Positions 39,309 through 53,911 are shown, numbered from the stretch's first letter. The stretch is 64,000 nt of DNA from Neelides folsomi (GCA_034687125.1 JAQGBZ010000059.1:124001-188000); one strand, 5' to 3'. Notes: a model not told the origin generated them from the sequence alone. Made by a program: numbers and translations.

Positions 39309-42300
39309 CTGAAATATAAAAAATTGTAAATTATTATAAAAATATATAATTTTATTATTATAAAAATAATTCATCACCATCTGATAATATTCGTCGTTTG
39401 GATAATTGGCTTTAAATTTATTATAAAATTAAAATAAATCAAAGAACAAATTCAACGCTTAATTTCAACCCTTTCCCCACTAGTATTTTGAAAGTACTGA
39501 ATGGAATTTGAATTATGTTTCTGGTAAACAAGATAAATAAGAAATACTTAAATATAAAATGTAGACGAAGATAATTTTTAATGTGTCTTATACCAGAATT
39601 AAGTTTACCCTATCTGGATTTAAGTATACTTTTAGAGATAAAATATTACTATTTTATTATGTATAGGTATGCATAGAGCAATTTCTCGGTCTATGGAATT
39701 TTAAGAAGGCAAGCAGGTGGTTTTACGTAAGATGGACATGACAAATTGATAATTTTACACAATTTTACAAGGTGGATATACAAAAAATGAGAGTATCTTG
39801 GTGGCACTATAAATAATTTCCTTTTCATTCCAAATTCTGCATGACGAGCACCTTGAATGAAAAATCTTGTCAAATTGCGTAAAACAAAAACTTGCAAGGA
39901 TCTCCTTATCCAACCTCTTTCATTTATAAAATTTAAGGCCCTTCATCCTTTATTTCATTTGTATGTAAAAGGCTAAAATAAAGATTCCTTTTAGATTTAA
40001 TTTATCACATTATACACGAAGTTGTTCTCTAAAAACATTAATTTCTCAATTTCAAAGACTCCTGTATTAACAATTTGTTAACAATTGGCGAAATGGAAAT
40101 TGTAACAAGGTAATGATTGAAGTAAACAGTTTATTGCATTTGATTTAAACGTTCCACACGTAGTTAACTTTTAATTGGCACGTTTCTCTACATGGAATTG
40201 GCCAAAATGTGCAATAAGGTAAGCAAGTGTCTCACATAAATATAAACACTATTTGAATCCCATAAGACAAATCAAACGCTGCTAATTAATGTCTTGTAAT
40301 AACGAGACTTGGTTCGATTGAATAAATTCTCTCTCCCATATTCAAATGAATACAAGATCTGAGAAATGAGAAAAGTGACAAACTTTCGCAAATTACAAAA
40401 TTAGCGAATCTGTAATAAAAGAATGTTAAACAGAAGAGATGATTTGAATAATGACAATAAGATTCTAACAATTTCTGTTTGCTTATCTTATAGGTAAAAT
40501 ACCTTTATGATAAATGAAAGTAAAACGAATACCAATATAAAGTATAAAATTTGACGAATCCAATGCAAATCTTTCATTGCATTGTTAGATAATACAAACC
40601 ATCTTATCTTCTCGCTATTAATAACTTTCTATAAATTATATTTTACTACATATATCTGTAAATATTTACTTAACGTTAGTTTAGTATTTTAAACAAAAAT
40701 TATATAAATGTAGGGAAAATAAAATGTGATTTGTACCAAGTCGAAGTATCTGGCGAGCATCATATTCCAGCCAATGCAATATGAAATAACAATAAATAAC
40801 AAAAAAAAACTATTCTAAAGTATCACAAACTAATGAGGGAAAATATCACCTTAATTTACAAAACTTGCCATTGTATATATATGTAGATGGTAAAAAGAAA
40901 GGCCCTAATTAAAATGAGCCCATTTACACCAAGTTCCACAAGAGGATAAATGGATTAGATGTGTTCTTTCCATTTGAATGCGCAAGGAAGGGCGGGAGCG
41001 AGTTGTTCAATACAATTGAGGGGAAGGTGTGAAGAATTGTTAAATGACAATAAATGAGAATGGGAGCAAATTGGATAATTAATTGGGAGCGGGAGATGAG
41101 TTCTTTCTCCAACTCAATCCCATTGAGCAATGATAGTTTCAATGCGGCCGGATCGCCTGGCCAGATTTGGTCCCTCTCTTGATGATGCAGGAGGGAGATT
41201 TGGGAAAGCAATGGGGAGATTGGATGAATCTTGGACGAATATCCCCAATAATATTTTTATCTCTCTCTTTTGCGACGAGATTTGCGAACCTCTTCAGCCC
41301 CTCGTCAACATCGCTCAATTACACAGTTTTGACTAAACAGAAACAAACTGTTCCGGTCTGACTCATTTTGTGTTACATATTTGTTCATTTTACCTATTTG
41401 TATATCTTAGCTTAGGTCGGTAATAGATATATATATATATTTATATACTATACTTACAGATATTAACTAAAATATTTATAAGATACTATATAATGTGTGT
41501 AGTATACATTTATTTATGTATGGCTGTATCTTAATAATGTCATATTGAACTTTACTACCCAAATAACATCAATAAGGTAAGCTATGCATTCGAATGTATT
41601 TCAACAATATCTTTATCAGGTTTGAATGTATGTATTATTTAGTTTGTTTTGTCTTTGTAGGAACTATGTATTAAGGTATAAAAGTATGTTGAGTCTTTTA
41701 GTAAAGGTATCAATAAGAATGAAATTTTTACAAGATTCTCATGAGCTATGCTATTTTAGAGCCTTAGAACACATGTGCATATGTATAATTTTTATAAATT
41801 TTGAAAGAATTCCTATTATATACAGGTAGGTATACCATGTAAGATTGTAACACAAGTAATATGTTATTATAATTCCAAGAAATTTCCTTTCATTGCGGCT
41901 GGGAGGCATTTAATAATTTTGTATTATTTATTCACATTCAAATTTAATACATTTCTACAAATGTAAAATTGCTTTCAAAGGTCCATCAGACAGTTATTAG
42001 CACAAAGGATTTTGCCTTTTTCATTTACCATGAGATTGAACCTTTTAGATTATTTGTTTGACTTTGGGGTTTCTCTTTGCATCCAAATAGATAAGTTTCT
42101 GTTGATAAACGTCGTTAGATCAAATTGCATACATATTTATTATAGGCGTAATATTGAGGATGTCTTGATGGTGCCATCGGCCGTGTAAGTATAATGACAC
42201 GCATGCATTTATATAAAGTGAAGCTCGGGGTTATTTAAAGATTTCACAAAGAGTTGACCGGTGACCCAAATACAACCAACGAAGTGTTGGTTTTAAATTT

Positions 42301-45300
42301 CACTCTTTTTAATAATATTTGCTCGTTAATGATTAGTTAAATAACGAGGACAATTCACTGCGTTCAATTGAATCAATCAAACCAGGTAAAAATGTTAAAA
42401 CGACACCGTTGACATCAGGATATCATTTAATTCATTTATGTAATTAACACATGCCATAAATATTAAATAGATTCATATTAAATTTGTAGTTCCATGAGAT
42501 AAATAAGTTAAAAAGTATTCTTAAATTTTGGCCTTATCTCCATGATTCATCAATATTTTAAAGGATGCAAAAAATACAAAATATTAACCTTATACGTCCA
42601 TTATGAATTTGAATACCTTCATAAGTAGATCCTTAAACATCGTTCGAAGATGACATTGTAAAATATTTTACTAACTAGGTATTATACTTATTTTAAGTTC
42701 TTTTTGCATTTGCGGTGCTCCTATATGTATAGATGGCTAGTTATATGAAAGAATTATTATGATGATATAAGAGTGTTATATGAACTATTTCCTTGTATTA
42801 TCAATGTTGTTAACGAGAATTCAATTTTGGATTCTTAAAGGCTCCTAACGTCAGAAGCTTAAAAAATGTGTTCAATTAGGTGTATTAATTTGAGGGAAAA
42901 AATGTTCCGAAGGACTCTTAGGAGAATGATCTGCAAAAAAAGAGATGAAAAGTGGCCAGTGGTGGTGAGATGATTTTGAATTCCTTTTGCAGCACTACCA
43001 CCATCACACAATGGCATCTACATCTAATATATCGTGAAAATCATCATGAGCAATTCATGACAATGCCCATGTGGGATATACACACATAAATATGTGAAAT
43101 ATTCGTATATGATAAGTAAAATATAATATATGTATATAGAAAATAATTATTTTATATATCTGTAGTACTTATATGTAGTTTAGGAACGTTAGCGAATTTA
43201 TATGGTGTATTACAAATATAATATAACTTTGTATTATACTATACACCGCATGTATATTGTATAAATTAGGGACAGGAGGATTTTTAACAAGATTGAACCG
43301 AATCTCCTTTGACCAAAAAATCCATTATTATTCTCCAACTCATTCCTCTTGTGACTTACTAAACAATTACCTAAATGAAATTCTGTAAATTATCATAAAA
43401 AATACAGATATAAGACATAGAAACATATTGTGCCATTAAATACCCATTCTGTACAAATACAAGATTGATCGTCAATGTTAAACATTTTGTTCAGGCATGT
43501 TCATAGAATATTGTAATTGTACACAGAATTCCTGAAGCTCGTCTTGCTGGACAAACTTCTCTCAACTTCATTCATCATTTGAGTAAGAAGAAACTGGAAG
43601 GGTGACATGAAATGAATAATGAATGGATTTTCATTCACGACCAAACATTCTCAAAAATAAAGTTGTCATTGATTTGGAATTTAGAGAAACAAAAAGGATT
43701 TGTCTATCTCTAGTCAAATGAATCTTCATCTTCATATTATAGGTAACAAATTAATAAACCTAACTAGTTAAGTTTTTATGCTTAAAAGAATGAAGGATAT
43801 TTGCTTCATGATTGGGATGTAAAGAGAAATGAAACGATTTCCTTTTATGGGATAAATTGAATTAATACCAATTACCAAGAGACAACAGGAAATTGGTGAG
43901 ACGAAATCACTTGGATTCCGCCGACTCCTAACATGCGAAGGATTTATAAGAAAAAGTGTATACTTGGCATTCACTTGTCACTGTCCCAATCATATTCATT
44001 TCTTATCAACCGATCTCTCATCAATTCTCATGTAGGTGAGTATATATTTTTACTTTTTACTTATTTTATATACACATATTGAATTTACAATATTATTTTT
44101 ATAAGATTCCATTGTTTCCTACCACCAATATAATTATGCGTCATTTAAACTAGTCCGTTTTTACAAAATGTATTCTCCATTCAACAATTTCTTTATGAAA
44201 TTTGGAGTGGGGTTAAAAAAGCCTGAAGTTTTGTTAATGAGTTCGTGAAATATTGTGGATTAGATTTTAACAAAAATAACAAAAAATGATTTAACACTCT
44301 TTTGTTCCATTTCAAGATTTTATGTTCATAAATCACGTGTATTAATTCGCACTAATCCTCTCTTATCTATATAATTATGCCTCTTTGGTTAACTTTATTC
44401 AATTATTTACACTGATCCGGATTCCTATTATACATAATATCAATATACAAAAATTTATATAATTAACAAGGCTGACTATTCGCCTACTAATACAATATGC
44501 ACTTTTATGCAAATAACTAAGGAAATTCTATTTATAGAATAAATTCATCCTATATGAAACCTGGAATTTTTATACGTCATTCATCTCTGTGTAGATACTT
44601 TATATGGAAAATAATCAGAGGCATTTGAATTGAATAGCTTGAGCATTTCAAAATAAAGAATAAAAAAAGGTTCATTGCCAAAAACTCGATGAATATCCCT
44701 GAACTCTTTGGCCCATTCTGCTTAATGCTCACTTCCTATACAAACCCTTAAGAAACCTTTTTAGATGGTTTATGTATATTTTAATGTCTGCAAAGGCGCC
44801 TCAAGACTCCAACAATAAACAAGTCTCCATGCATACAATGGCAAAATTTCAATCCGTTCTTTTATATAATGAATAATTGATAATGTTTTCTTCCTAATAG
44901 CCAAAACACGACTATAGGCCTACTTGTAGATCCTATACCAATAGAACCATAAAATTGTAATGTCATAAACCCTATTCTCTTAAAACAATGAACTTGGTAC
45001 AAAAAATTAAATACTTCTATTGAAATCAAAACTAAAGGTATTATATAATCCCCATTATAACACATGTGTATTGGTATACCCACTTTATATAATAGCATAT
45101 CTAATAGTATGTAGTTATAAATAGCAGATACAAATCTAAAAATATTATATCTAGATATTACATGAATTAAATTAAATGCTAAATGTAATAAAAATAGTTA
45201 TTTGATCTTTATGACTAACAATAAGAAATATAAAAATTATGTAGAGTATACTATATGTATATCCTACATAACTATATTATAACTTAAATATATGTAAATT

Positions 45301-48300
45301 GCTTCCATATACCTAATGTTGATTGTAATTTGCTTTTTTGCCTCACTAACACCACCTATTATAATAAAGTATTTTTTAATTGGGATGAATTCAATGCAAA
45401 AAAAATCCCTCCTTGTTCAATAAAATTCAAATGATATTCAAAATTGAATTAGGTATATTTTTTAATTAAATATAATATTTTCTTATGCTAATTAATATTT
45501 TTACCAAGCTTCTTTGCTAATTAAAGTGTTCAACTTCTATCAACACGTTTTATTATCTTTTTAATTAGTTTAGTTGGTTAGAACGAAGGTATATAAGTAT
45601 GTGTGTTAAAGGTTAGTCTTACTGGTTAAAGAAGTTCTTTCCTCTCCCTTCCCTCTCTCGAAGGGCTGCAGAGGAAGGTCATGATTAAGATGGAGATGTT
45701 CGGAGAGTTTCGACTGCCGACTGCCCCGGTCAAATTTAACTCTCAGGTGGAGTTGTTTTGGGGGCGAGCGGAAAGTTCCCTCAAGAGGAGGATGTTCGGA
45801 GGTCCATGGTTTGATATATATGCTATCAAATCCCCTCCGTGCAATGAACTCTCGAGGAGGTTCGGATGAGGCCAACTCTTTCATCCCCATTCACCGTCGT
45901 GAGAACCATGGAATTCGTTGGAATTGAAAAAAAATGTGTTAATATGTCTTTACAGGGGAGAAATCTCTTTGGGGGAATTAATTCCCTTCCTTCCTAAAAC
46001 AAAACCTTTTCCATCTTCTTCCCCAAATATTTTAAGCTAGTAAAGATGAAATATGGTAAAATGTTCCATTTAGCTTAATTTTCTTCTAAATTAACTTGGG
46101 AATAAATACACCGACACACATCCTTATAGATATTAACAATAATAGTGTATTAGTTTCAGTTTGCTCTAATTTTAAGTATTATATACGTAGTTTCAAAAAA
46201 ACTACAATTTGTTCATTTTGAACATAAATGTACAATTTTTTGTTTAAATATATATATATATGGTATATACCTAACTTACCAACCTAGTTAATAGAATATA
46301 AGTACATATACCTACCTATGTAGATTACTTTTATATTACTTAAAGCATTTAATCGACATATCGCGCATTATTTTTATACTTAGGTACTCTATATAAAACA
46401 ACTATGTGCATAGAATAAATACAACATAACTTGTTACTGTTACTTGTGTAAAAATATGTTATTTCGTATCCCATATTGTCATTAATCATAAATGATTTAA
46501 AATGAAATAAATTTAAAATTTTCATAAATAGTTAAATACATGTGTATTTTTGTATATGCATGTACATGGTCTCAAAATGCCGCAATATTAGATAATTTTG
46601 TAAATATGACTCAATTCAATAGGTATGTACATGTATGGTATGATACATAGTAAATAAAATTTACCTGTATTGTAACAACATTATAAGATATATAAATATG
46701 TTTGTTTTCAATGAAATTCCTCAATATCTCGTTCCATTCTTCTCATTTATAACTACCAATTGGCACTATTGAATAAATATAACAAAGATAATAGATAAAT
46801 TCCATCGACAAGATTTCAGCCCAAAGAGTGCGAAAATAAAATTTTAAATTTTCATTCGCCTCTATGATAAAATGTCACGACAGGTTCAAAGAACAATTAA
46901 ATCTATTAAATATCAATTAATGCAAACTACTTTTACAATTGTTCATACCTTCATACATGTAAAAAATCCTACTAATAAATACACACATATAATATTCCTC
47001 CGCATATGCATCATATTCAATTTTGGTTTCTTTAAGAATTCAAGACCCAAGATTCTTCCCAATGAGCTTGTGTAAAAGTAAGAGCCATAGAAAAACAGGG
47101 GAAAGAGCTAAAGTCGTTCAATGAGGAATGATTGCGGACATTTGGAAAGGAACCGCAAGGAGCAAAAGGAGACTCTTTAAACTCGTCCATAACATTCTTT
47201 CGTTCTTTATCTTAAAGGAGGTAAGGGAGACTCAAGGCATATATTACTATATCATACCATATGGTTCATATAGTAGTAACTATGTAATTACTTACATAGT
47301 TATAAACGCTTATAAACCTAGTCTCACTTATCTAAAACAAAAAATAATTTTTTTTCTCCATTATGTTCTAGTTTATTATTTAATCCAAGAGATCCTACAC
47401 AGAAAGACATACGCATAAATAATTATACATATCTATCTAATAGGTATGTAATTAAAACTCAAAGTATGTATTTTAGTTAGAAATGGTCTTTCAGAGAGTG
47501 AAATCCTGTGGCTCCGAAAATAAGATATTCAATGAGTAAAGGAGGAGCCGAGATAGAAGAAAGCATAATGAGGAGAATCCTATTTATAAGCACACTGACT
47601 CAACCTCATTGTTTCAACGATCTGAATATTCATTACAACTCGAGATCACCGGCTGAGGAACGTGAATGTTGTAACAACTCGTGCAAACGTCATCCAACTC
47701 TGCCCTTTTCCTTCTCCAATATGTTTCAAAGTTTTGAGGAAATGTTCCATAGAAGGGAATTTGTGAGGGGAAGGAAGATGCTGGAAGGGGAAGAAAACTC
47801 CCGGATATCGGGAGGAGGGTAAGTGAGGGAGATGACAAAACTCCTCAGCATGACTCACCCTACTCTACATAATAACACTTTTTGGATCGGAAGAGGAATC
47901 TGGGAGAAATTAAGAGAGGAGGAATCCGCTCAATGAGATCTCACATACTTTCAGTTTAAAAACATTTACCTTCTTCATGTGTATGTACATTTTCTAAATA
48001 TATCATATATAACTAGTAATATGTAGGGACCTATTCAAGAATCTAAATGTAAGTACACTGCATGTATTTCTTAAATACTCCTTCACTTTGCTACATTTAG
48101 TTTATAGATATAAAAATATATAATAATATACGGGAAATGTCATTTGAAGATTTTACAAAATTAGAGACGAATATTAAAAGTAAGTGCAAATGTTATGTTT
48201 GAAATTATAGGAAAATCCTTTTATATAGATTATTTAGCTAATGTGCAAATAAAATGAAATTTGTTACCTTGAAGGAGATGTTTGGTCGAGGGAATTGACT

Positions 48301-49845
48301 GTGAGTTGTGAATCTCTTCACCCCATGAAGGGATTTTGATAAATAAATGAATGAAGGGAGATTAAAATGAAAAGTGGAGTTCCTCCATCCTACATCTGAC
48401 TTGTCAGTGTGGCCAACTTCAGTTCACACGATTTTCTTCGGTGAGATAGATCAATGGAAATCCACGCTTGCGCTTACTTCTTTCCGAATCCTTCCTCTTC
48501 ACACTTCCGATACAACCCGTCAAATCAACCTTTCAACGTCCGAATCAACTCAGACATTAAATGCCTTCAAACCTCAATTTCTATATAACATAGAATTAAT
48601 AATTGTTGAGAAAATACTTGAGGGGAAAGATCTTAAGGAATATAATATTTAGAAGCTCTGTGTAATGAGACTCTACCTATTGTAATGCAATTGTAAAATA
48701 TTTATATCTAATGACCATTATATTATTTCAGGTATTTCCCAAACCTTGAGGACTTTAATGACATTGACAATCTCTTTAACCCTCACTAATGGATGCATTA
48801 TACAAGATTTGAGTGGAAATGTGACATATCTTTATTATAAATCGCTCAAGCAGGATGTTTGATATTTACATAGGCTTTTGAGCTTTGGCTAAATCTGGCC
48901 ATTTATGTCATTAATTAACTAATGTGCTTGTCCAATATGCTTTTATAAATAATGCACTGTGACTTAATGAATTTTTCACCAAGTTAGTGTAATTTAACTA
49001 TTTTTAAGCGTAGAAGCCCGAATTACTCTTGATTATTTAACATGGTTTCAATATACTCTACATGGCATAAAAGCAACTGCTTGTTTATTCGTTGTTCAAT
49101 AAATACGAATAAATGCTGGATATGGTTTTATCATGGGCAACATATTAATTTTAAAACATAATGGTTTATATGTTCAAATGAGATAACAGAAGATAAATGG
49201 AATCAGTCATTACTGAACCAAATTTGGATTTGTATGGTGGTAACGTTATAAGTAAAAGTAAGGGTCGAGGGCATAACTTTTAACATCATATTCCCTATTA
49301 TTAGGAAATGGGAGAATAATGAACATTTTCACAAATTCTCATTCATCTCCGTACATCGCGTGTCGAGAGGAAATTAAAAAGAAAAATATTGATTTACATG
49401 GAAAGAAAATCTAAAACCACCTTAAGTACTCCATGCACTCCACACTCATATTCCAAATCATATCAATTCACCAACCGATAAATTACCACACCCATTGCAT
49501 AAATATTTACAATCGCTATTCAACCTCAATTTCATCATTTCACATTCAGTCAACATTCGGATATTGGTAAATTGTGAAATTTAATTTTTATTAAACAAGG
49601 TAATTATAAAAATAAATAACAATTAAGGACCAATTGAAATATAGTGCTTAGTATTTACTTACTCTACTATATAATATATCATATAAATATACTAATATAA
49701 GATATATATTATAAGTACAGTACATATATAAATATTGGGAGTTTATCGGGAATTATTAGGAAATCCTATATAATACACTTATTATGTACACATAATAATA
49801 TTGGACATTTTATAAAAATTATGATTTAATTAAAGTAATATTTAA
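39309..49845. other. Gene-free region upstream of TRIM and downstream of AGA
   Basis: About 10.5 kb. Very AT-rich, with TATG/TACCTA words, interrupted by GC-richer islands at about 40910-41350, 45600-45970, 47490-47940 and 48290-48560. The islands carry frames of up to about 100 codons on both strands, but none resembles a protein and none has paired splice sites. The 5'UTR exon(s) and promoter of the TRIM gene should lie here, and the islands are candidates for these or for enhancers. The 3'UTR of AGA occupies the right edge. Confidence 0.5.
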
Positions 49846-52368
49846 TTAAATGCACTCGACAATTTCAACTACGACGTCTTCACTCAATGGATTTCTGACA
49901 GAAAAGGGAAATCCTCCTTGGATTCCATGACAAGCGGCGCCGTATTCTCCTTTTATGTTTACAGCGACCAGAGCTCCGCTGAATGTCTGATAACGTTGGG
50001 CTATTCGGAATATGGCATATTCAGCAGCTTTCTTTGGACTCATCCCATCTCGCATCTTCTCAACGGCTAAGAAACTATAAATATTCACATTCTTTAACAT
50101 TAGAAATCTATTGCAGTCACAATTTAAATCTGAGATTTACCTTGGGAGAAATCGGACCATAATATCACCATCGCCCGTTGCAGCAGCTCCGCCGACTTCG
50201 TTGTCAACATATGAACCAGCTCCGACTATTGGAGCGTCCCCCACACGCCTATTTTATACAATTTAATCTTATTATTATAATTTATACAATACACCTAATT
50301 TGCAATTAGGACTAATTAATAAAATATACCATATTTAGTGTAAGATTTGTGTAATGTGTATTTTATGCATACCCGGGAATTTTATTTCTTGCTCCATTGG
50401 AAGAGGTTCCTGAGACAATTTGTCCATTTGCGACAATGACCATCCCGACGGTATCATGATTGTAACGATCAATGATCCTCTTCTTTTCTTGGGTTATTGT
50501 ATTTGGAATTGAGGTGTAAGGGCCGCAGGATGTTTTAGGATTCGGATAAACATTTTTCCAAAAGTTTGGTTGACAATTGTTTTCTTTCCAATTATTGTGA
50601 AGCTCCTCAGAAAAGGGAGTTGTGAGGGATTCTTCTGTGAATCCCATACTAACAGCAAATTGAGTCGCGAGTTCACCAACAAGTAAAGTATGCTCTGAAT
50701 GTTCTAAGACTTTCCTGGCCACTGAAATGGCGGATTTGACTCTTCGAAGACAACCCACTGCACCAGCTGCATGATTAGATCTACAGATGAAACCATCATA
50801 GGATGTTAACTATATATACAAAACTTAAATTAATTAAAATTGATCATCCAATATGTGCATTTTTACCCATCCATGATCATGGCGTCTAATGTCGTTTCTC
50901 CGTTTTCATCAGGACTACCTCCATACCCAACTGTGTGGTCGTATTGAAGTTCTTCACATCTGCTGCAACCTTTTTCCACGGCATCTAAGATTGATCCTCC
51001 ATTTTGCAATGTTTCCCATGCTATAAACATAATTCAATTTGTTAATTAAATAATTAAATATAATGATTTTCAAAATGCGTATACCATATACATACAGATA
51101 AGTACAGTCGTTATTGTAATACAAAGAGTTAACTTAAAGTAATAGGATGACCGTATTTATGGGCTCTGTAGTCTCACTTAAATAACTTTTTTATTAATCA
51201 ACCAATTGACATGAAATTTGAACGCAATATGCATAGTTGTATGTAGTATAAGGCAAAAAAATGTTAGGTGTCAAAAGTCACCCTGTGACATTTGGTGCAT
51301 TATTGAATTAAGGTCAACTTTTTACACTTTTTTCCTTTCTTCTACTTGATTCTCTTTTGAAACAATATGACAATATGAGTTTTGGATATTTTATAAACAC
51401 GTTATCCAAGGACTTCATGAAACTCCCTAATAGCTGAAGTTTTAGAGATCTTTATTTTCTTTGAAAGTTTATTAATGGAACGGGCAAGATTTTGGTCAAA
51501 CCGTTGTTTCAAGGCCTAGGAAAACGGGCGATCACACGTACCATTTTCTCGTTCATCTTTAATTTAAATAGTTAACGTCGATATTTATATTTAAGATCAC
51601 AGTGTTAAATGGTGAGAAATGTTCAAATTATATTTTCTTTAATGTGGATTAACAATGTTATTCGTCTTACTTTTAGAGAAATTGAGGAGAGTGGTAAAGT
51701 AAAATGACATTTCTTCTTTTCATTTTTAATGATAATACGTCTTTTAATCTTGAACATTATTGATCAAAAACGTTTTATGATATATGACGTCAATCCTTTA
51801 ATGATAACTACAAAATATCCAAAACTCATATTGTCAAATTGTTTCAAAAGTGAATCAAGTGAGAAGAAAGGAAAAAAGTGTAAAAAGTTGACCTTAATTC
51901 AATAATGCACCAAAGGTCACGGGGTGACTTTTGACACCTAACATTTTTTTGCCTTATACTACACACGACTATGCATATTGCGTTCAAATTTCAAGTCAAT
52001 TGGTTGATTAATAAAAAAAGTTATTTAAGTGAGACTACAGAGCCCATAAATATAGTCATCCTATTACAAGTATACTTGTATTTGTAAATTGATATAAAAA
52101 TATTTGTGTATACTATATATGCATATATACATAGATATTTTATAGATCATATACCTTGCTTAGTTCCTTCAGTAAATGCCCAAGTATTGATAACTATTGG
52201 GAGCATTGATGATTTGTTGGATTGGCTTACAATTTGATAGTGAATGTCATTTCCAGCCTCACTGTTAAGATCTATTTCCATTTGGGTCTTTTTTATGAAC
52301 TTATTAGACAGCAAACGCCCTTCACAAAGAAAAAAGCTCGATAAAACCAAATGCAAGGAGAATCTCAT
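49846..52368 (-). CDS. AGA: N4-(beta-N-acetylglucosaminyl)-L-asparaginase (aspartylglucosaminidase)
   Basis: Five exons, 5' to 3': 52368-52155, 51020-50867, 50780-50373, 50248-50141, 50074-49846; 370 aa (human about 346). This lysosomal Ntn-hydrolase cuts the bond between asparagine and N-acetylglucosamine in the breakdown of N-glycoproteins. Residues about 1-19 are a hydrophobic signal peptide ([16 protein letters not shown]). Family motifs follow: [47 protein letters not shown] and GAGSYVD. The autoproteolysis site is HDTVGM; Thr233 would become the N-terminal nucleophile of the beta subunit. [12 protein letters not shown] and the Cys-containing C-terminus also match. Intron 1 holds a 927-bp transposon. 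The gene is head-to-head with SPCS3. The track's own upstream sequence gives a good TATA/initiator and a 75-nt leader. Confidence 0.96.
51140..52066. mobile_element. 927-bp non-autonomous element with about 254-bp inverted repeats
   Basis: The left arm (51140 to about 51393) and right arm (about 51813 to 52066) are inverted copies of each other. The outermost bases are TAATAGGATGAC at one end and its complement at the other. The shared outer TA could be a target duplication. The arms differ by scattered substitutions. The about 420-bp middle has no coding capacity that I can see. It fills most of AGA intron 1 (1134 bp), which would be about 200 bp without it, like its neighbours. The long arms make it a fold-back-type element; the superfamily is unknown. 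Confidence 0.85.
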
Positions 52369-52439
52369 TTTTAAAACTAATTTATAAACACAAAATTTTT
52401 TTAATCGCCCAGCTGACTCAGGTCGTTAACAAGTGTTTG

Positions 52440-52471
52440 GAATGAGCAGAAGCGGATCACGACTTTTTATA
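52440..52471 (-). promoter_or_regulatory. AGA: AGA core promoter: TATA box and initiator
   Basis: On the minus strand TATAAAAA (52471-52464) precedes TCATTC (52445-52440). The initiator A (52443) is 28 bp from the first T. The same TCATTC initiator is used at the lipase promoter. The predicted 5'UTR is about 75 nt. Confidence 0.7.
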
Positions 52472-53070
52472 TCTCCGTAATATCTATACTATTGATACGA
52501 GTACAAGTACACATTAAATTTATATAGATATTATTTATATAGATATCACATATCATGTGTACCTACCTCTTTAGTATATATGTGATATCTCCACACTCTC
52601 TACAGTGGTATTTGATAAAGACTGTTTTCACGCTGTTCTAGATAATTTTATATGTAATATGATTTACATACCAATGAAAATAGTTAGATAAACTTTCCAC
52701 TTTAATACATATGCTACTAGAATTTATATAAGTAACTGTATTTACTCAATTTACTCTTGTGTGAGTCTTGTGTGAACGATCATTGCATTGCAATGAAGAT
52801 CTATGAATTAATATATTGAGGGTTGAATGAGACATTTCACTCTTTGTTTTCTTATATTATGCCTTTTGGGTGAGGGAAATGCGAGTTGGTTCTTTGGCGC
52901 AACTGTTGTCAATCCAGCCACGTAAGTACAAGATCTAACAGATCCAACTCGTTGAGACGTTTCATGACTTAGCACTTGGATCTCTACTCCCCGCACGTGT
53001 GAAAGGGTTAAAAGTCGAGATCGACGTCGAGTAGACATTCCACCAATTTCCGGTTTCTGCTCATCCCAAG

Positions 53071-53911
53071 ATGCACAGTTCTTTTACAAGAAGTCATGCA
53101 TTAGCCGCATACACCGTCAGTGTCCTTGCTGGACTCACATTCGTATGTTTTGTCACCACTGCCTTCCGGGACTACTCGGCCAATGCCACAATTGACACCG
53201 TCACTGTTCTAGTGTAAGTCCACTTATTCACAATTAAATTAAAATCGCGGGTTGTTGAAAATTGATCTATTTTCCCACTTTGCAGAAGAAATGTGCCTGA
53301 TTACAGTGCTTCGAGAGAGAAGAACGACATGGGGTTCATGATCTTCGACCTTAAAGCAGATAAGTTTCAATTTTTTAAATGGATTTTAATTATTTACAAA
53401 GATTACCCAGGTGGTTTCAACACATATATTCACCATTTTATAAAAAGGATGGTTTTAATGGTAATAATTTCCCTTCCCTATGTTCACATTTGAGGCCGAT
53501 GTTTAATTGGAATGTTAAACAACTGTTCCTCTACCTCACTGCGGAGTACGAGACGACGAACAACAAGCTCAACCAAGTCGTCATCTGGGATAAAATTATT
53601 CAACGAGGGGAAAATGCCGTGCTAGACCACAAGAACATAAGGCCAAAGTATTACTTCTGGGATGATGGAAATGGCCTCAAGTAAATCTTAAATAAACTTT
53701 TCATTTAATATGTTAACTACTACTACTTTATTCATCAATTTGTATTTCGTGATCAACATCGATTAACTATGTTTTTTTCAGGGGGAATCAAAATGTGACT
53801 CTCACACTCTCGTGGAACGTGATTCCAAATGCAGGCCATTTGCCCAACATTGTGGCCTCCGGAAGTCACAAGTTCGAGTTTCCTAACGAGTACACAACGT
53901 CAAAGATGTGA
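53071..53911 (+). CDS. SPCS3: Signal peptidase complex subunit 3 (SPC22/23)
   Basis: Four exons: 53071-53213, 53286-53363, 53495-53680, 53782-53911; 178 aa (human 180). It is a single-pass ER membrane subunit needed for signal peptide cleavage. The N-terminal transmembrane segment spans about residues 12-33 (AYTVSVLAGLTFVCFVTTAF). The lumenal part shows the family core: WNVKQLFLYLTAEYE, LNQVVIWDKII, DDGNGLKGNQNVTLTLSWN and VIPNAG. Exon 2 uses a weak donor (GTTTCA), and exon 3 starts after TTTGAG. This junction was chosen because it keeps phase and restores the family spacing before FNWNVK. A poly(A) signal lies at 54093. Confidence 0.95.

Noticed and set aside
45606-45890. Overlapping frames of 94 (minus) and 62 (plus) codons in a GC-rich island
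   Set aside because: No similarity to known proteins on either strand and no splice partners. Treated as a possible regulatory island.
47508-47858. Four overlapping frames on both strands
   Set aside because: Mutual overlap and lack of domains suggest composition rather than coding.
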